Of a stretch of 64,000 nucleotides of DNA, positions 47,101 to 59,130 are shown piece by piece. The notes below the pieces were generated by a model. That model had not been told where the DNA came from. It made no database searches and saw nothing but the letters and a program-made list of their open reading frames with translations. Every line of letters starts with the position of its first letter. Within the stretch, counting starts at the first letter, position 1. Source of the DNA: Glebionis coronaria (Eukaryota; Streptophyta; Magnoliopsida; Asterales; Asteraceae). Location: contig JANFOE010002267.1 in assembly GCA_025667525.1 (NCBI GenBank), positions 1 through 64,000 of the forward strand, written 5' to 3'. Both the position numbers and the translations under genes were made by a program.

Positions 47101-47313
47101 CCATCTGATGAAATAAAAGAAAAAATCTTTGGAACTTATGAAGATATGCTTGCACCTCAGCACCCTTGCTACCACCGTGCCCCATCTTTGCTTAAGGGAA
47201 CCTTGCCTACTCTTCTTTGGCTTGCCTTGTTCGCCTTAAGCTTGTGCTATTTGATGGACGAAAACCATGTATTTGATCCCGGTGGATGTGTTTCAAGCTT
47301 CTTCCTATGCTAA
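44132..47313 (+). pseudogene. F2 gag-protease, one frame change and protease Asp lost
   Basis: Starts at ATG 44132 (MRTRSSTYPEPETRED). The first frame ends at 44452 after a one-base deletion near 44414-44416; the second frame (44416-47313) carries on the same protein with DKFITITLSMKLPG. Features: gag domain (IHTWDDMTQRFLSRYFPP), zinc knuckle C-x2-C-x3-H-x4-C at about 45049 (CETCDGPHSYTDC), Pro-rich linker, retropepsin-like region with ALANLGASINLMP and LGRPFLRTGRA, acidic segment, tail with VFDPGIALFKPSQYP and HVFDPGG. The codon at 46108-46110 is AAT (Asn) where F1 has the active-site Asp, so this protease should be inactive. No Lys-rich N-terminal run as in F1. Confidence 0.9.
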
Positions 47314-47645
47314 TCAAGGTCGAGTCAGGCTCACGACTCGGTTATAAAAACAAGCGCTTTTTGGGAGGCAACCCAAGTATCTATCCTTTTTCTCTTATTT
47401 TTATAATAAGTGTAGGGGGAGACCCTAGTATGTTGTTTGTTGTCTTCTTTCTAATCACGTACAGGGATTCGAGCTTTCAAAGATCCATTCTTGATGATTT
47501 TTGACGACCCGTGATTCCGTGTTCCGTCTACCCGGTTCTATCCTAAACTCTTTTGATTCTCTATTTTATATTTTCCAATATTAAAATAGGAATCTCGTTA
47601 GTTGTCTCTTCCTTAGCAAGATTTAAACAACGTGCACAATGTCCT

Positions 47646-47727
47646 AAGTGTAGGGGAGTTTACTCCCACATGCTTAAACATTGAGGACAATGTTTATATT
47701 AAGTGTAGGGAAGACTTCTATCGAAGT
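47646..47727 (+). promoter_or_regulatory. F2 three-hairpin cluster between polypurine motifs
   Basis: Hairpin A: GGGAG (47654-47658) with CTCCC (47663-47667). Hairpin B: TAAACATTG (47675-47683) with CAATGTTTA (47688-47696), loop AGGA, identical to F1. Hairpin C: ACTTC (47714-47718) with GAAGT (47723-47727), loop TATC. Polypurine motifs at 47646 and 47701 bracket B as in F1. Confidence 0.7.
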
Positions 47728-49331
47728 TAAGTGGCCTTTTCCATGTATTTGTCCTCATTTTAACAGGAAAATCGATTTTTCGACACTTTTCAAATTTTTT
47801 TTTATCTATTTTGGCCTATTAGTTTTTCCTTTTTTATAGTTATTTTCTTTCTTTACTAGAATAAATTTTTAATAAAGCGGTTTTAATTTTTCAAAGTCGT
47901 GAATCTTTTGACTCAACCCGTGTTTACTTATCTAAGTTTACTCTAGCTAGTATCCTTAACGTGTTTAAGTCAAGTTTTGCTAGACTTTTATATAGGGAGC
48001 TTTAAAACGCGAAAGTCTTAACTCTCACGGGTTAAGAACAAGAACTTTTCGCAAGTTCCTATAATTGATCCTAGAGAGTCGTTTATCAAGGGAACTTTAA
48101 AATGCGAATTCTAAACTTGAAAAAGTCTAAGAATTTGCAAGATCCTATAGATGACTCGAAAACCTAAAACTTTGATTTAATTGGCTAAGCATCCACGAGT
48201 CTCATTCCTTCAGATTTTAAATTGTGGATAACGAGAGATGATAGAGTCAATTATAAGTTTGGTATTCTTTCGTGAATTTATGTGAGTTGATTATAAGCCT
48301 ATTCTCCCATCGCTTGCTAATAAATTTATCTGCAATAAATAAGGTCGTACAATTTGAAAAGTTACTTAGCTTCTAGCCCAAGATCGTTTAAAAGTTGCTC
48401 GGTATTGATTAGAGTTCATAGCCAAGGCATAACTTATTGAAGCAGGACACGAAGATTGGCGAGTCCGAAAATGCCCTAACAAGGCATGAGGGCTACATTT
48501 TGTTGCTAAAGATCCAAAGTGATGTGAAGAATCATTTATCAAGAATCAATATGAAGGATCGAGACACACGGCGAAAAGCAAATACTCCCCAAAAGATCAT
48601 GGAGAAATCTATCCAAAAAGGACCTAACAAGGTATGAGGATAAACAGATCCAAGTCCGAAAAGGAGGCGGATCGTTGTATATCAAAGTCCAAAATAAAGA
48701 TTGGAGAAAAATGAAGAAGTCGTGGTCCAAATATGAAGAATCTCTCAAAACTTCAAGTGAAGAAATTCCTATTATGAAGAGAAGACCATTATTTCATGAA
48801 CGTCTCTCAAGATTTGAAGTATGAAGTCGCTGCCAAATATCGGTCCGAGAAAGGTCTTAAATAGCGAAGCGAGTTATGCCAAGATATGAACTTTATGAGG
48901 TCCCGAGAAGCAGTTTTAAAAGATTTTGTCCTTTAGCTAACTATTGATTAAATCGTCCCACTTTATTTTCAGCCTGAATAACTGTCGAAATAAGTCAACA
49001 ATGCATCCTCGTGATCATTCAAGACAACAATAAAATATAAGAGATACACCTAGGAATAAGGGAGTCTAAGTGAATAATTGTCCCACATGAGTTTGTGTTA
49101 GTTTGCTAACTTATAATAAAAATGATCTCGTTTTTAAGCTTGGTTTGGGGAACGTGAAACTTGAGGATGATAATCATTCATGACATTCCAAAACTCTAAG
49201 GTAAGTCTTTGATTTCTTTACTTGTTTTGTTATTTTCTATCTCTTTAATAAAGGCCAATGTGGATTGATTGCGATGAAAAGTGTAATCTTGCTTTGTAAC
49301 TAATGCATTGCATGAGGACATTGCAATGGTC

Positions 49332-49345
49332 AAGTGTAGGGGATT
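49332..49345 (+). promoter_or_regulatory. F2 polypurine tract
   Basis: AAGTGTAGGGGATT touches the 3' LTR tip TGATAGG at 49346. Upstream, CATTGCA and TGCAATG can pair around TGAGGACAT, a variant of the cluster's hairpin B. Confidence 0.85.
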
Positions 49346-51144
49346 TGATAGGTGTGTAAACACCCATCCTTTTACCACTTAACTACAATAATAACCAGGC
49401 CAAAACGTGTATTTTATGTCTTAAATGTCGGAATTATGCGTGGTTTGTGTTTTTGTTGTGATTTAGGACGAAAATGTGAAAAGGGGAAACAACACGGGCA
49501 TTCACGGTCTTTTATTAAAGAAAGAGACAAAAGACGAAGTCAAAAGATCAAGAGTGCCAAAAGAACGGAAGTCCAAGGCCAATTCTGAAGATTTATCGAG
49601 GAAAAAGTATAAAGACGGAAGTTTAATAAAAGCCAAAGAACTCAAGTCTAAATTAATGAAGAAATTACAAGACGAGTTTATTAATCCCGAGACAAAGTCG
49701 AAAAAAGTCGAAGAAATTAGAAGACGAGAAATCGAGAAAGAAAGAAGAAGGAACCAACACATGCTTAGTTTTCCTAATCACTATAAATAGACTCCTAATG
49801 TGTCATTAGGAGTTTGTTAGCTAATTTGACACATTAGTCTTTCCACCTTATTTTCATGTCATTTTAATTACTTTTCAATTTACATTCCTTGTCTTGCACA
49901 TTAATTCCTTTAATTCCAAGTAAGTTTAATCTTTACTTTTGTTGTTTAATCTTTCCTTTTATCAAGTTTTATATTAATCTCTTCTTCTACCTTTCTTATT
50001 TTTGTTAATCTTTATGCTTAATATATCTTATTGTCATGCTTATTTGATTAGTTGTTATGTTTTTATGTGTTTGGATGTGTTAGCTTATTGATTTGTTAGC
50101 TTATTGTGTGATTGATTTGGTTTTGATTAAGTTTTTATTAGTTTATTTTATTAAAAGTTGATTTTTAATCTTTAATTTTATTAGTGTTTTTCAAGTTTTT
50201 GATTTGTGGTTGAATTAGTTTTTCTTAAAAGTGCTTTAGATTAAGTTTTGGTAGATTGCTTATTTGATTTTAGCTTATTTGTGGCTTATTTTACATTTTT
50301 CTTAAGTACTGTATCTGGTCTTTGCTATTTTGGAAAAGGGTTTTGTTTTTCCGAAAACACACCTTTTTCTGAAAAGTACATTATTCCGAAATAGCCATTT
50401 CTCTGAATTCATCATTTCCATGAAATCTTCTTTTTTCTGAATTAACCTATTTTTTCTGAATTTCTCATTTTCCCAAAGATTCCACTTTTTCTGAATTTGC
50501 AATTTTTCCGAAAATAATACTTTCTCTGAATTGGACATTTTTCCGAAGATTTATCCGAAAAATATTTATTCCGAAAACTTTGTTTTTCCGAAAAAGTCAT
50601 TTTTCCGAAATAATACTTTTCTCTGAATTAGTTCATTTTTCCGAAGATTTCTCCGAAAAACTTGTTTTTCTGAAAAGGCAGTTATTCCGAAAATTCTTGT
50701 TTTTCTGAAAAGTTCATTTTTCCGAAATAGTTATTGTCTGCTTGATTGTTTTAATTTTTCTTGTCTTAGTCTTAAGTTTTCAAAGTTTTCTAGTTTTTAT
50801 TTTTAGAGGAAAAGTGACAGTTTTTCTCATTTTACTTTTAGCCTATTTTAATTACGTTATTGCATTTTTATTTACTTGTCAAATTTACTTTTCGTCAAGT
50901 TTTAATTACCCGTTATTTAATTTCTTGTCATTTATTTTTAAAGTTTTTAATATTTCACATTTACATTTTAATTAGTTTTAGATTTAAATTACCGTCATTT
51001 ACATTAAAGTCTTGCATTTTAATTACACTACAACGACACCATTTGTTTTCACCAAAAGCCAGCTGAGTCGCACGTTTACCAATAATCAATTCGATTAAAC
51101 CTCTTCAACGAACTTAATTTTATACTTGGTAAAACCAAGTATTA
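49346..51144 (+). repeat. F2 3' LTR (1799 bp)
   Basis: Same tips, tip hairpin, TATAAAT (49782-49788), start-site palindrome and TTCCGAA array as the 5' LTR. Differs by several substitutions and small indels, including an about 10-bp extra piece near 49701. It is older than F1. Confidence 0.92.
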
Positions 51145-53272
51145 CTAGCCACTCCCATTCTCACGCTTAACCACATTCTCACCTAAAAGAGACACTAAAA
51201 CACGTCAACATAAAGTTGCTGAGAGTCATAGGTTTAGACTCCAACGCCAAATCAGTTATAAGCTGTGAATAACAACCATTAACAAAATAACATATGGACA
51301 ATGTGCTACAATTATGTATTAACAACTAGCATTCAATATTAACCCATCACCACAAATCCAAGGCTCCAAGCCTTACAGATAACCACAATTCCAAGGCTCC
51401 AAGCCTTACCAATAACCATGGTCCCATAGGCGCCCATACACCTAAGAACAAATCCCAAGGCCCCGCCTTGTCAACATCCCCTTGGTATCAAGTCAAACCA
51501 CAATAACTGAGACGGTACGTGTCCCCCGATCCAAATCATAAACACAATCAAGAATCACATAGCAGTTAATCACATAAGTGTACACACAAGTCCATCACAA
51601 ACCATAAAAACATTCACAACATTAGTTACGAAAGCATACAATGTCTCTTCCATCCCATCTGTAATTCAAATCATAAAAAGACATGGGACTATGAAACTCA
51701 CCTTAACAAGCTTCTCCAAGTATCCGCGCTCTAACGAAAATCTAAACACACAAACATATACAATCAAGAGATGAACCACATACCAAAATGGCTCATCAAT
51801 CTATGATGGATATCTAAGATTCTCCTACAACTTAACCTTATTCATGTGCTATAAGCATCCCATTACACCCCTCTATAAGCCCTTAATTTAGTTATATTCA
51901 TAACCCATCTCGTTAACATTTAACCCAAAACATTCCCGTTTTTCATACTTCAAACTATTGGTCGAACACCCCCCTTAACCAAAATAACATGCCCTGTAAA
52001 AGAAACCTATGGCCTTACATGTGTTATCTAACTCTCCCCTTTGGCCGCAACCTTAAAGCTACTGTTAAGGCCTCCATATATATATATATAATATAAGTCT
52101 CATTTTCGTTTTAAGGTCCAATTATATTTAATATGTAACCTGTTTTTAACCCACTTTCCCACCTCCAATTTAGTTCTCGTTTCTTGCATTTAAAATTCAA
52201 CTCAATTACCTTTCCAGGGACATAAGATTCGAAAATTAAAAGTTTTTATAACTCTATATATGATCAAAACAATGGACCAAAAATTCTGCCCAGTTTTTAA
52301 AAACGAATTTAAACATGATTAAACCCTTTAATCATCATTAAACCTCATAATAACCTAATTAATTGAATATTAAGAACCCTAATATTATTAATTACTTAAA
52401 TCATCATTCCTATTATGAAACTCTAATCAAAAATCAAAATCCTAAACCCTAATCCACCATACTAGGTTAGATACGTAAATTTAACGTTAATCGAGCTAGT
52501 TTAATTACATACCTTAAACCCTTATGCAATATTTCGGTTTTGATCTTCCCCCATGGATGTTTCAACTGATATTAGGTATATTGTAGGGTTATGGGTCGTT
52601 TTTAGGGGTCTAGGGGTGTTTATATAGGATTTGGTAACCTCCTTAACAAGTTTGAGCCCAAAAGGGACTCTACTTGGGCCTTTCCTACCCATTTCCTTCC
52701 TTTAGTCGGCCATAACAGCCCATCCACGACCCACCCCCTTAAATTTGGGTTATTTACACTCTCCCCTTCTATTTTATGTTTACCTATACTTCCATACACT
52801 TCGAGGTCGAAACTGGACACCCTTTCGCTAATTTTTCGACTTTCTGCGTAATTTTCGATCTTAACTTTATTTTCAAAACTTCCCTAAAATAGAAAACTCA
52901 TATAATACATAGAATATAGATAATATATATCTAATGTACATATATCACGAATGATACATACACAAAATCCTACGAAAACGATAATTCAACTTTTACGAAA
53001 TTTTCGCGTGATCTCACTTCATTTCACTTCATTTCATTTCATTTCACTTCATTTCATTTAATTTCACTTCATAGTCAATATAACGTGAGCTTATGAATCA
53101 TGAAATAACCATTCATCGATTTACTTAAGAGCACTTCGTACTCATAAACGATGTCCAAACCATCCTCATTCACACCAAATAAACACGTAAACACATAAAA
53201 CACATAGTCACACATAACACCCTAAAAATACGACTAAGTGACAAACCTCAAAACCACGGTTGTCACAGTAGC

Positions 53273-55369
53273 ATTGTACCTCCGGTCGGTGAAGACCTTG
53301 GACGATATAAAATATCGTACTTGTGGTAGGTAGTTTCAATTAAGAAACTCCTTGACAAGATTTTGCGGGTAAACCCGTTCTCTTTATTCGATCGTCCAAA
53401 GTTGAATGCGAACATAAAGAGTGAATCATTTGGATAATATTATCCGCATGATTTGAAGCCGTCAAATCCGATTCCCGGAACAAGTGAAATTCAATTAAGA
53501 TCCGCACCATCGTTGGTTTCCAGTTGTCACGATCTTGATTCGTATAGAATCTTGCAAGTTACCTACCAAGTGCTGTTCGAGGTTAACACTAGAAGGATTT
53601 CTACTCATCACTGTGAACACTAAGGTATCACTCTGAGTGTTCTGGCAAGATCACAAAGATATTGCGTAGAGGCCTGGAACGTGTTTAGATTCAGTTAAGA
53701 ATTAAACCACTGTTGCTTTCCAGTTATCACAAGTTTGATTCATACAGAATCGCACAAGTCACCTACCATAAGCTTTTTGAAATTCGCTCAAGAAGGATTT
53801 CCATCTTCATTGTAAATACTTTCGTATTACTCGGATGTTCATGCAAGATCATGAAGATTTTGCGTAGGACTCTTAAGATCTTTCTTACTTTTTACAGTGT
53901 GTGAAGAAGCAAGGAATTATGAAAGTGTGTCCTAATGAGATATTTGATGATCTTAAATGGCTCTAGACTCGATCATGCAATTTGGATTTTAGTGATCGGA
54001 GGCTGGAGAGGAGTGCCACCATTTCACTACCAATTTATTCGGAGTGAATAAATCAATAGATAATGCATTGTCTCCGTGTGATTAAAACAAATATCTTTTG
54101 AGAGATATCTGAGTTAGCTGGGATGGGTTGTGCATTGCATCATTGGGTCCATGATGTCTTATCTTCAATATCAAGCCGCATTAAAAATGATCTCAATAGC
54201 ATATGTATTGACCCGGTTTCTACCTAAGTTGTAAGGAGGGCTACTTTCTTTACACCCTTTATCTTTACAATTCTTTTTCATTCTTCAACCCCTTCAATGC
54301 TTACCAATACATCATAACTAGCACCTTGTTATGATTGTTCCAGTGCTAACTTAAGTACTTGGTCGGAATTCAGCTACGTTCACAATCTTTCTCCATCTTT
54401 CCTAAGGACTACTATTTCTAGCTATGGAATGTCCTTGGGAAGATTCCTATGGTTTTGGAAGAATCATTGGAATTTAACCCATCCTACCATCCCTTATGTC
54501 ACCACAATCTTCATCGTCGTGAATAGAGATGTTTTGGGTAAGTATAAATCACCATGAAATCCATTTTGAAGTGCAAATCCATTTTGCTCCCCCTTAACAT
54601 ATGTCACGATATCCGAAAACATTTCGCATATGTCGGGATGAGCTATCACGTTAAGTTAAACCATTTGTGATTAATCATTTCCCATATTAAATCACATTTT
54701 CTCCCCCATATGAGAAATATTAACCCAATTGATGTTTTTAATATCAATTGATTTAATAGCATTTTAAGATAATTTGGGAAGAAAAATGCAAATCCAATTA
54801 TCTCCATGATTTTCACAAGCTCCCCTCAAATTAATGAGGGTGTACTTGAAACGTAAATTAAATACCTTTAAACACAAGTGTAAGGTACTTATCACGTGCA
54901 AAGATCATATATGATAATGTATTCACAAGATTAGCAATTTACGAGGTTGGACCTGAATGATGGGGAACATCATATGATAGAATCACATGGTTCTTGGTCA
55001 CGAATGTTGGTCGCCTCGTCACGTCTGAAGTTATATCTTGACTCCATGTGTACGATTGATATCGTCGTCTTGACACCAATATGTGAACTTGGCACTTTCA
55101 GCGTCACAGATTCTGAATGCTGGACCATTGCTCCCCCTCAATTTTTGACCCGTCTTCTATCGAAAGAGCTGTAGTCGCCGTTTGATTAGTCGTATCGTCG
55201 AGTATGTAGATATCAATTGTAAATTGCTATGATTGGTGGAGATGATAACTTCATAAAAACAAGATTTCTCTTGTTTTAACAAATAAATGAACTGACACGT
55301 ACATATATTCGTGTTGGATTGTGTTATTCCGTAAACACAACCCCCTTACATGGTTATAAAATAAACCAT
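53273..55369. other. Copia internal non-coding piece with a 200-bp direct repeat
   Basis: Two diverged copies, about 53490-53690 and 53690-53890, share GTTGSTTTCCAG, then TTGATTC, ACCTACCA, AGAAGGATTTC and TTGCGTAG in the same order. No reading frame on the minus (element) strand is convincing, and no integrase or reverse transcriptase motif is seen. A plus-strand 75-codon frame at 54947-55174 is unsupported. Confidence 0.6.
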
Positions 55370-57165
55370 GACCGAGAAAATTAATTCCCGTTGTTGAGCC
55401 AAAGCTTTCATAAGAAATACTTGACTTTAATATGAAAAGCGAGTTGCAGTCTGAAATAACTACAAGCCATTTTGAACATGTTTTAAATCATTTAAACTTC
55501 TTCTCAAACATTATTTACAACCCCGTGTCATTATTGAACGACATTTCTAGGTTCGTAATTATTATCGATTGCATAATACATGTTCTTTTTATCAAAACAT
55601 TTTTGAACACATAATTTTGAAAGATTTAGAAAAACCTTATGAGAAATTCTCGAAAATTTGTGTTCAAAGTTTTGAAAACCAATTACTTGAGCTTAAGATA
55701 TTGAATATCTTACAAAACTAGCTCAATTCCGAGAAGTTGTAACCTTCTCGTTGTTAAGGATAAGTTACCATCGGCGATAAACTTTCCTTTTTAACTGAAG
55801 AACGAGTCCTAAGTTGACATTTACTTAGAAGTCGTTTTCATGAGCTTGAAAAACTTTTGAATGTTTTAACGTAAAGCTCATGACCGAGAAAGATGAATTT
55901 CTTGTTGAGAAGAAAAGTTCTCTTATTTAAAAGATACACTTTACTTTATGAGCTTAAAACTTGGAATGTTTTAATACAAGCTCATGACTGAGAAAAATTA
56001 ATTTCTTGTTACGAGGAAAAGTTATCATGAAAGATAAGCTTTCCTAAAATTAAGGTCCGAGTTACAGTCTGATATTTAACTATAAGTCTTTGTGCATGAG
56101 CTTAAAAACTTCGAATGTTTTTAATATTGGCTCATGCCCGAGAAAAATTAATTTCTCGTTGTAAGGATAAGTTTATCATCGGCGATAAACTTTCCTTTCT
56201 TTGAGGTTCGGGGCATAATCTGAAATGTGATTATACGCCATTTACACGAGCTTAAAACTTTTGAATAGTTTTAATGTAAGCTCGTGTCTGAGAAAATTTA
56301 ATTTCTCGTTAATGATGATAAGTTTATCATCGACGATAAACTTTCCTTTATTTGAAGAACGGGTCATTGTCTGACATTTAACAATGAACCATTTACATGA
56401 GCTTAAAACCTTTAAATAGTTTTAATGTAAGCTCGTGTCCGAGAAAATATAATATCTCGTTTTTGAGGATAAGTTTATCATCGGCGATAAACTTTCCTTT
56501 ATTTGAAGATCGGGTCATCGTCTGACATTTAACGATGAGCCTTTATACACGAGCTTAAAACCTTTGAATGGTCTTAGTGTAAGCTCGTGTCCGAGAAAAT
56601 TTAATTTCTCTTTTTGAGGGTAAGTTATCATTGACGAGATAAACTTCCCTTTCTTTGAAGTTCGGGTCACAGACTGTGATTTGAATATGAGCCATATACA
56701 CGAGCTTAAAACCTTTGAATGGTATTAGGAGAAGCTCGTGTCTGAGAAAACTTAATTTCTTGTTTGGAGGGTAAGTTATCGTTGACGAGATAAACTTCCC
56801 TTTCTTTGAAGTTCGGGTCACAGACTGTGATTTGTCTATAAGCCTTATACACGAGTTTAAAACCTTTGAATAGTTTTAAAGTAAACTCGTGTCTGAGAAA
56901 ATTTAATTTCTCGTTTTGAGGGTAAGTTATCGTTGATGAGAAAAACTTCCCTTTCTTTGTAGTTCGGGTCACAGACTGTGATTTGACTGTGAGCCATTGT
57001 GCATGAGCTTAACAACTTGGAATGTTTTTGATATAAGCTCATGCCCGAGAAAAATTAATTTCTCGTTTGTGAGGATAAGTTTATCATCGGCGACAAACTT
57101 TCCTTTCTTTGATGAACGGTTCACAGAATGTGATTTGTCTATAAGCCTTGTATAACTTAACTGCG
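55370..57165 (-). repeat. Tandem ~151-bp array, four hairpins per unit
   Basis: Best-preserved units start at about 56096, 56245, 56397, 56549, 56699, 56850 and 57002 (spacing 149-152 bp); older units extend left to about 55370. Each unit can form: (1) CACGAGCTTA with TAAGCTCGTG, for example 56548-56557 and 56580-56589; (2) CGAGAAA with TTTCTCG; (3) AAGTTTATC with GATAAACTT; (4) TCATCGT with ACGATGA. Between units paired bases change together: CACGAG/CTCGTG versus CATGAG/CTCATG, and TCATCGT/ACGATGA versus TCATTGT/ACAATGA. Overlapping minus-strand frames of 61-88 codons are repeat translations, not genes. Confidence 0.85.
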
Positions 57166-57392
57166 AGTCCCCTGAGACACTTTTTTCTTAGATATCAGCT
57201 TCTTCAGCAACCAAACTCTGAGAGTGTCCTTAATTGAATGGTATACAATGATTGGACCGCTTCGTTCTTTTGGAACATCCTCTTTGGTACCTGCATTCTC
57301 ATTAGGAATTTACATGCTTTGATATGGGTTAGCGATATTATTTTAGAACCATGTGGGGGTTCACAGTTGGCCTTACTTGTGTCAGAGGTGAC
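57166..57392. other. Link between hairpin array and Copia gag remnant
   Basis: Non-coding in all frames; pol would have followed gag here in an autonomous relative but is absent. Confidence 0.5.
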
Positions 57393-58712
57393 CTAAGCAG
57401 ATAATTCACTTGTCTTAGTTGGCAAACGTTTCCCTTTATAGAAAACCTTAAGTTCAGGCTTAAGTGATGTATCATCCTTTTCAATTTCCTCCCTAGTAGT
57501 CTTAGTAGAATCGGATACTATCCTAGTTAAAGGGCACTCGTTTCCTACAAGAGTGAAAGTTCTACCAGTGGGGCACCACATTTTACCAATGGGTTTGACT
57601 TTAGCTACCCACTGGGATTTAAGTCTAGCACGGGAGTTCACCTATTTAAGTAATTTCTTGACATAAGAATCATGATTGGATTTAAAGAAACATTTCCTAC
57701 ATGTTTTACAAGTAGCATATTTAATTTCCGTGTAAGAACTAGAATTTCTAGATGATTGATTGATACTCCTAGGATATGACATGCTATGGTTAGCAGTGTT
57801 GGGTAATCTAGAAGGCATCTCACTAGGTTTAAAATTCCTATCTCTTACTTTTGTCTTTTGAATAACTTCCCTTAGACCAAATTTATGGCGAACGTCATTT
57901 GAACTAGTTCGAGACGTGTTCTTTGGACTATGTCTAGGGAGACTAGAGGTAATCATGTGATTAGGTCTTGTAGAAGCTGTTTTAGTCACATTGGCCCTAG
58001 TTAGTGGAGTGACTGGTCTGGAAAGATGAACCATATCAACTTGGGAGGCAAACCGCGGTCTCGAGGAATAAGGTCGCTCAGATCTAAATGCAGTCAGTTG
58101 TCTAACAGACTAAATTTGAGGCGGTTTCCACAAGATTGATGGTTTATCAAGCTTAGTGTCCACACTAGTTCCTTTAGTTTTCCTCAACTCGTTTTTCAGA
58201 GCAGCTATTGCAAAAACCTTTTCCTGAACTTGAGCCTTTAAAGTCTCATTCTATTTGAGCAAGTTATCTTGGGATGCCAATTTAGATTCTAGTAACTTAA
58301 TTTATTTCAATAGATTATCCTTTTTAGCTTTAGAATCTAGAACTTTTTGATCCAATTTTCGTTCAAGAATAACGTTTGACTTTTCAAGTTTTTCAAAATA
58401 TGTTACAAATTTCTCCGTTTTCTTTGAAAATTCAATTTTGGCATCCTCAAGCTCTTTGGATTGCTTAGCTAAAATCATTTCAAGCTCTTCAGTCCTAGAA
58501 ACAGAATTGGTTAAAGAAGAAGTCGTAAAACGATTAGCAGGATTGTTAATTAGCGCATTCATTTCAGACAACATATGAAGAATATTATCTGTACCTGACA
58601 TGCTATTTGGTTCATGTTTTCCTCCTGATTCTATTCTCTTGTGACTGCTTCTTGTATCGTCTTGCAATATATGCAATTCTCCCTCTTGAAAAGTCGAATT
58701 CAAAAATTTCAT
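57393..58712 (-). pseudogene. Copia gag remnant (pol-less)
   Basis: Minus-strand frames 58712-58302, 58034-57642 and 57641-57393 are pieces of one gag-like protein split by stops. The first is a coiled-coil segment (LTNSVSRTEELEMILAKQSK). The second is a basic Ser/Arg/Asn-rich stretch ending with CKTCRKCFFKSNHDSYVKKL. The third starts VNSRARLKSQWVAK and includes CPTGRTFTLVGNECPLTRI. The Cys-rich piece, VNSRA and PTGRTFT..VGN.CPLTRI wording is what precedes integrase in Copia polyproteins I know from Asteraceae. Integrase does not follow. TAG and other stops make it non-functional. Confidence 0.8.
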
Positions 58713-59130
58713 TGAATTTCGATGAAAGATAATTGTGTTAAATGTCGAAAGACCAATATGATATTTGACAATACGTGGAGAAACTTAGAAATTGAAACTC
58801 ACGGGATTTGACAAAACCAACAAAAGATCCGTAACAAGCTGTAATGTTTTCGGAAAGAAATAACGATTACTTGTCAACTAATCTCGTAACTTTTTTCCGT
58901 GTCGAAGCCCGAATAAAAATCAATTTATGCCCCCAATATTCGGAAATATAACTTTTCAAGAAAATGTTATATTTTAATAAAGAAGAAAAATAAACGTGTA
59001 TACCCACTAAAACTTTGGGCCTAGTAAAAAACGTGTATAGTCAGTTACCCACTTGAACTTTTGGGCCTAGTGTGAAACGTGTATCCCGGCCTAGTCAAAA
59101 ACTTGTATACAAACTTTGTAAACTCTCTTA
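58713..59130. other. Copia leader, repetitive
   Basis: Contains three imperfect repeats of a phrase with GGGCCTAGT and AACGTGTAT at about 58990-59105. Non-coding. Confidence 0.5.

Larger units (their letters stand above)
47314..49345 (+). other. F2 3' non-coding internal region
   Basis: About 2 kb without pol. Polypurine-like AAGTGTAGGG motifs start at 47408, 47646, 47701 and 49332. Soon after gag comes GGTCGAGTCAGGCTCACGAC and then CAAGCGC...GGGAGGCAACCCAA (about 47318-47374), a segment I associate with Athila/Tat internal regions. CCTAACAAGG(C/T)ATGAGG occurs twice (about 48475 and 48622). The small frames here are not genes. Confidence 0.65.
42115..51144 (+). mobile_element. F2: Athila-like, pol-less LTR element (fourth level)
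   Basis: A 9030-bp element with LTRs of 1790 and 1799 bp inside a Tekay LTR, flanked by CTAGC duplications. LTRs start TGATAGG and end AAGTATTA, so the tips are TG...TA, not the usual TG...CA; both LTRs agree. Internal sequence: primer site, gag-protease with one frame change and a protease Asp-to-Asn change, a 2-kb non-coding tail with polypurine motifs and the hairpin cluster. There is no pol. It has the same design as F1 with strongly diverged sequence. Confidence 0.92.
34543..53267 (-). mobile_element. Tekay-like chromovirus (Ty3/gypsy), decayed (third level)
   Basis: LTRs begin TGTCACACCCC and end TTGTCACA on the plus strand: left 34543-37141, right 41813-53267 split by F2. The flanks ATAGC (34538-34542) and GTAGC (53268-53272) match at 4 of 5 positions. 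The primer site TGGTATCAGAG (tRNA-iMet type, minus strand) lies beside the right LTR and a polypurine tract beside the left LTR, so it is on the minus strand. The 4.7-kb internal region keeps only scraps of integrase and reverse transcriptase and must be long dead. Net length is about 9.7 kb. Confidence 0.85.
41813..53267 (-). repeat. Tekay-like 5' LTR, split by F2
   Basis: Outer part 41813-42114 and continuation 51150-53267 join to about 2420 bp that align along the left LTR. The break falls at CCAGCTAGCC ACTCC, matching intact sequence at 34848-34862 in the left LTR, and CTAGC is present on both sides of F2 (42110-42114 and 51145-51149). Confidence 0.93.

Noticed and set aside
56555..57042. 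Three overlapping minus-strand frames with near-identical peptides, looking like a repeated protein domain
   Set aside because: They come from the 151-bp array, have the array's period and share no start context; the units are non-coding hairpins.
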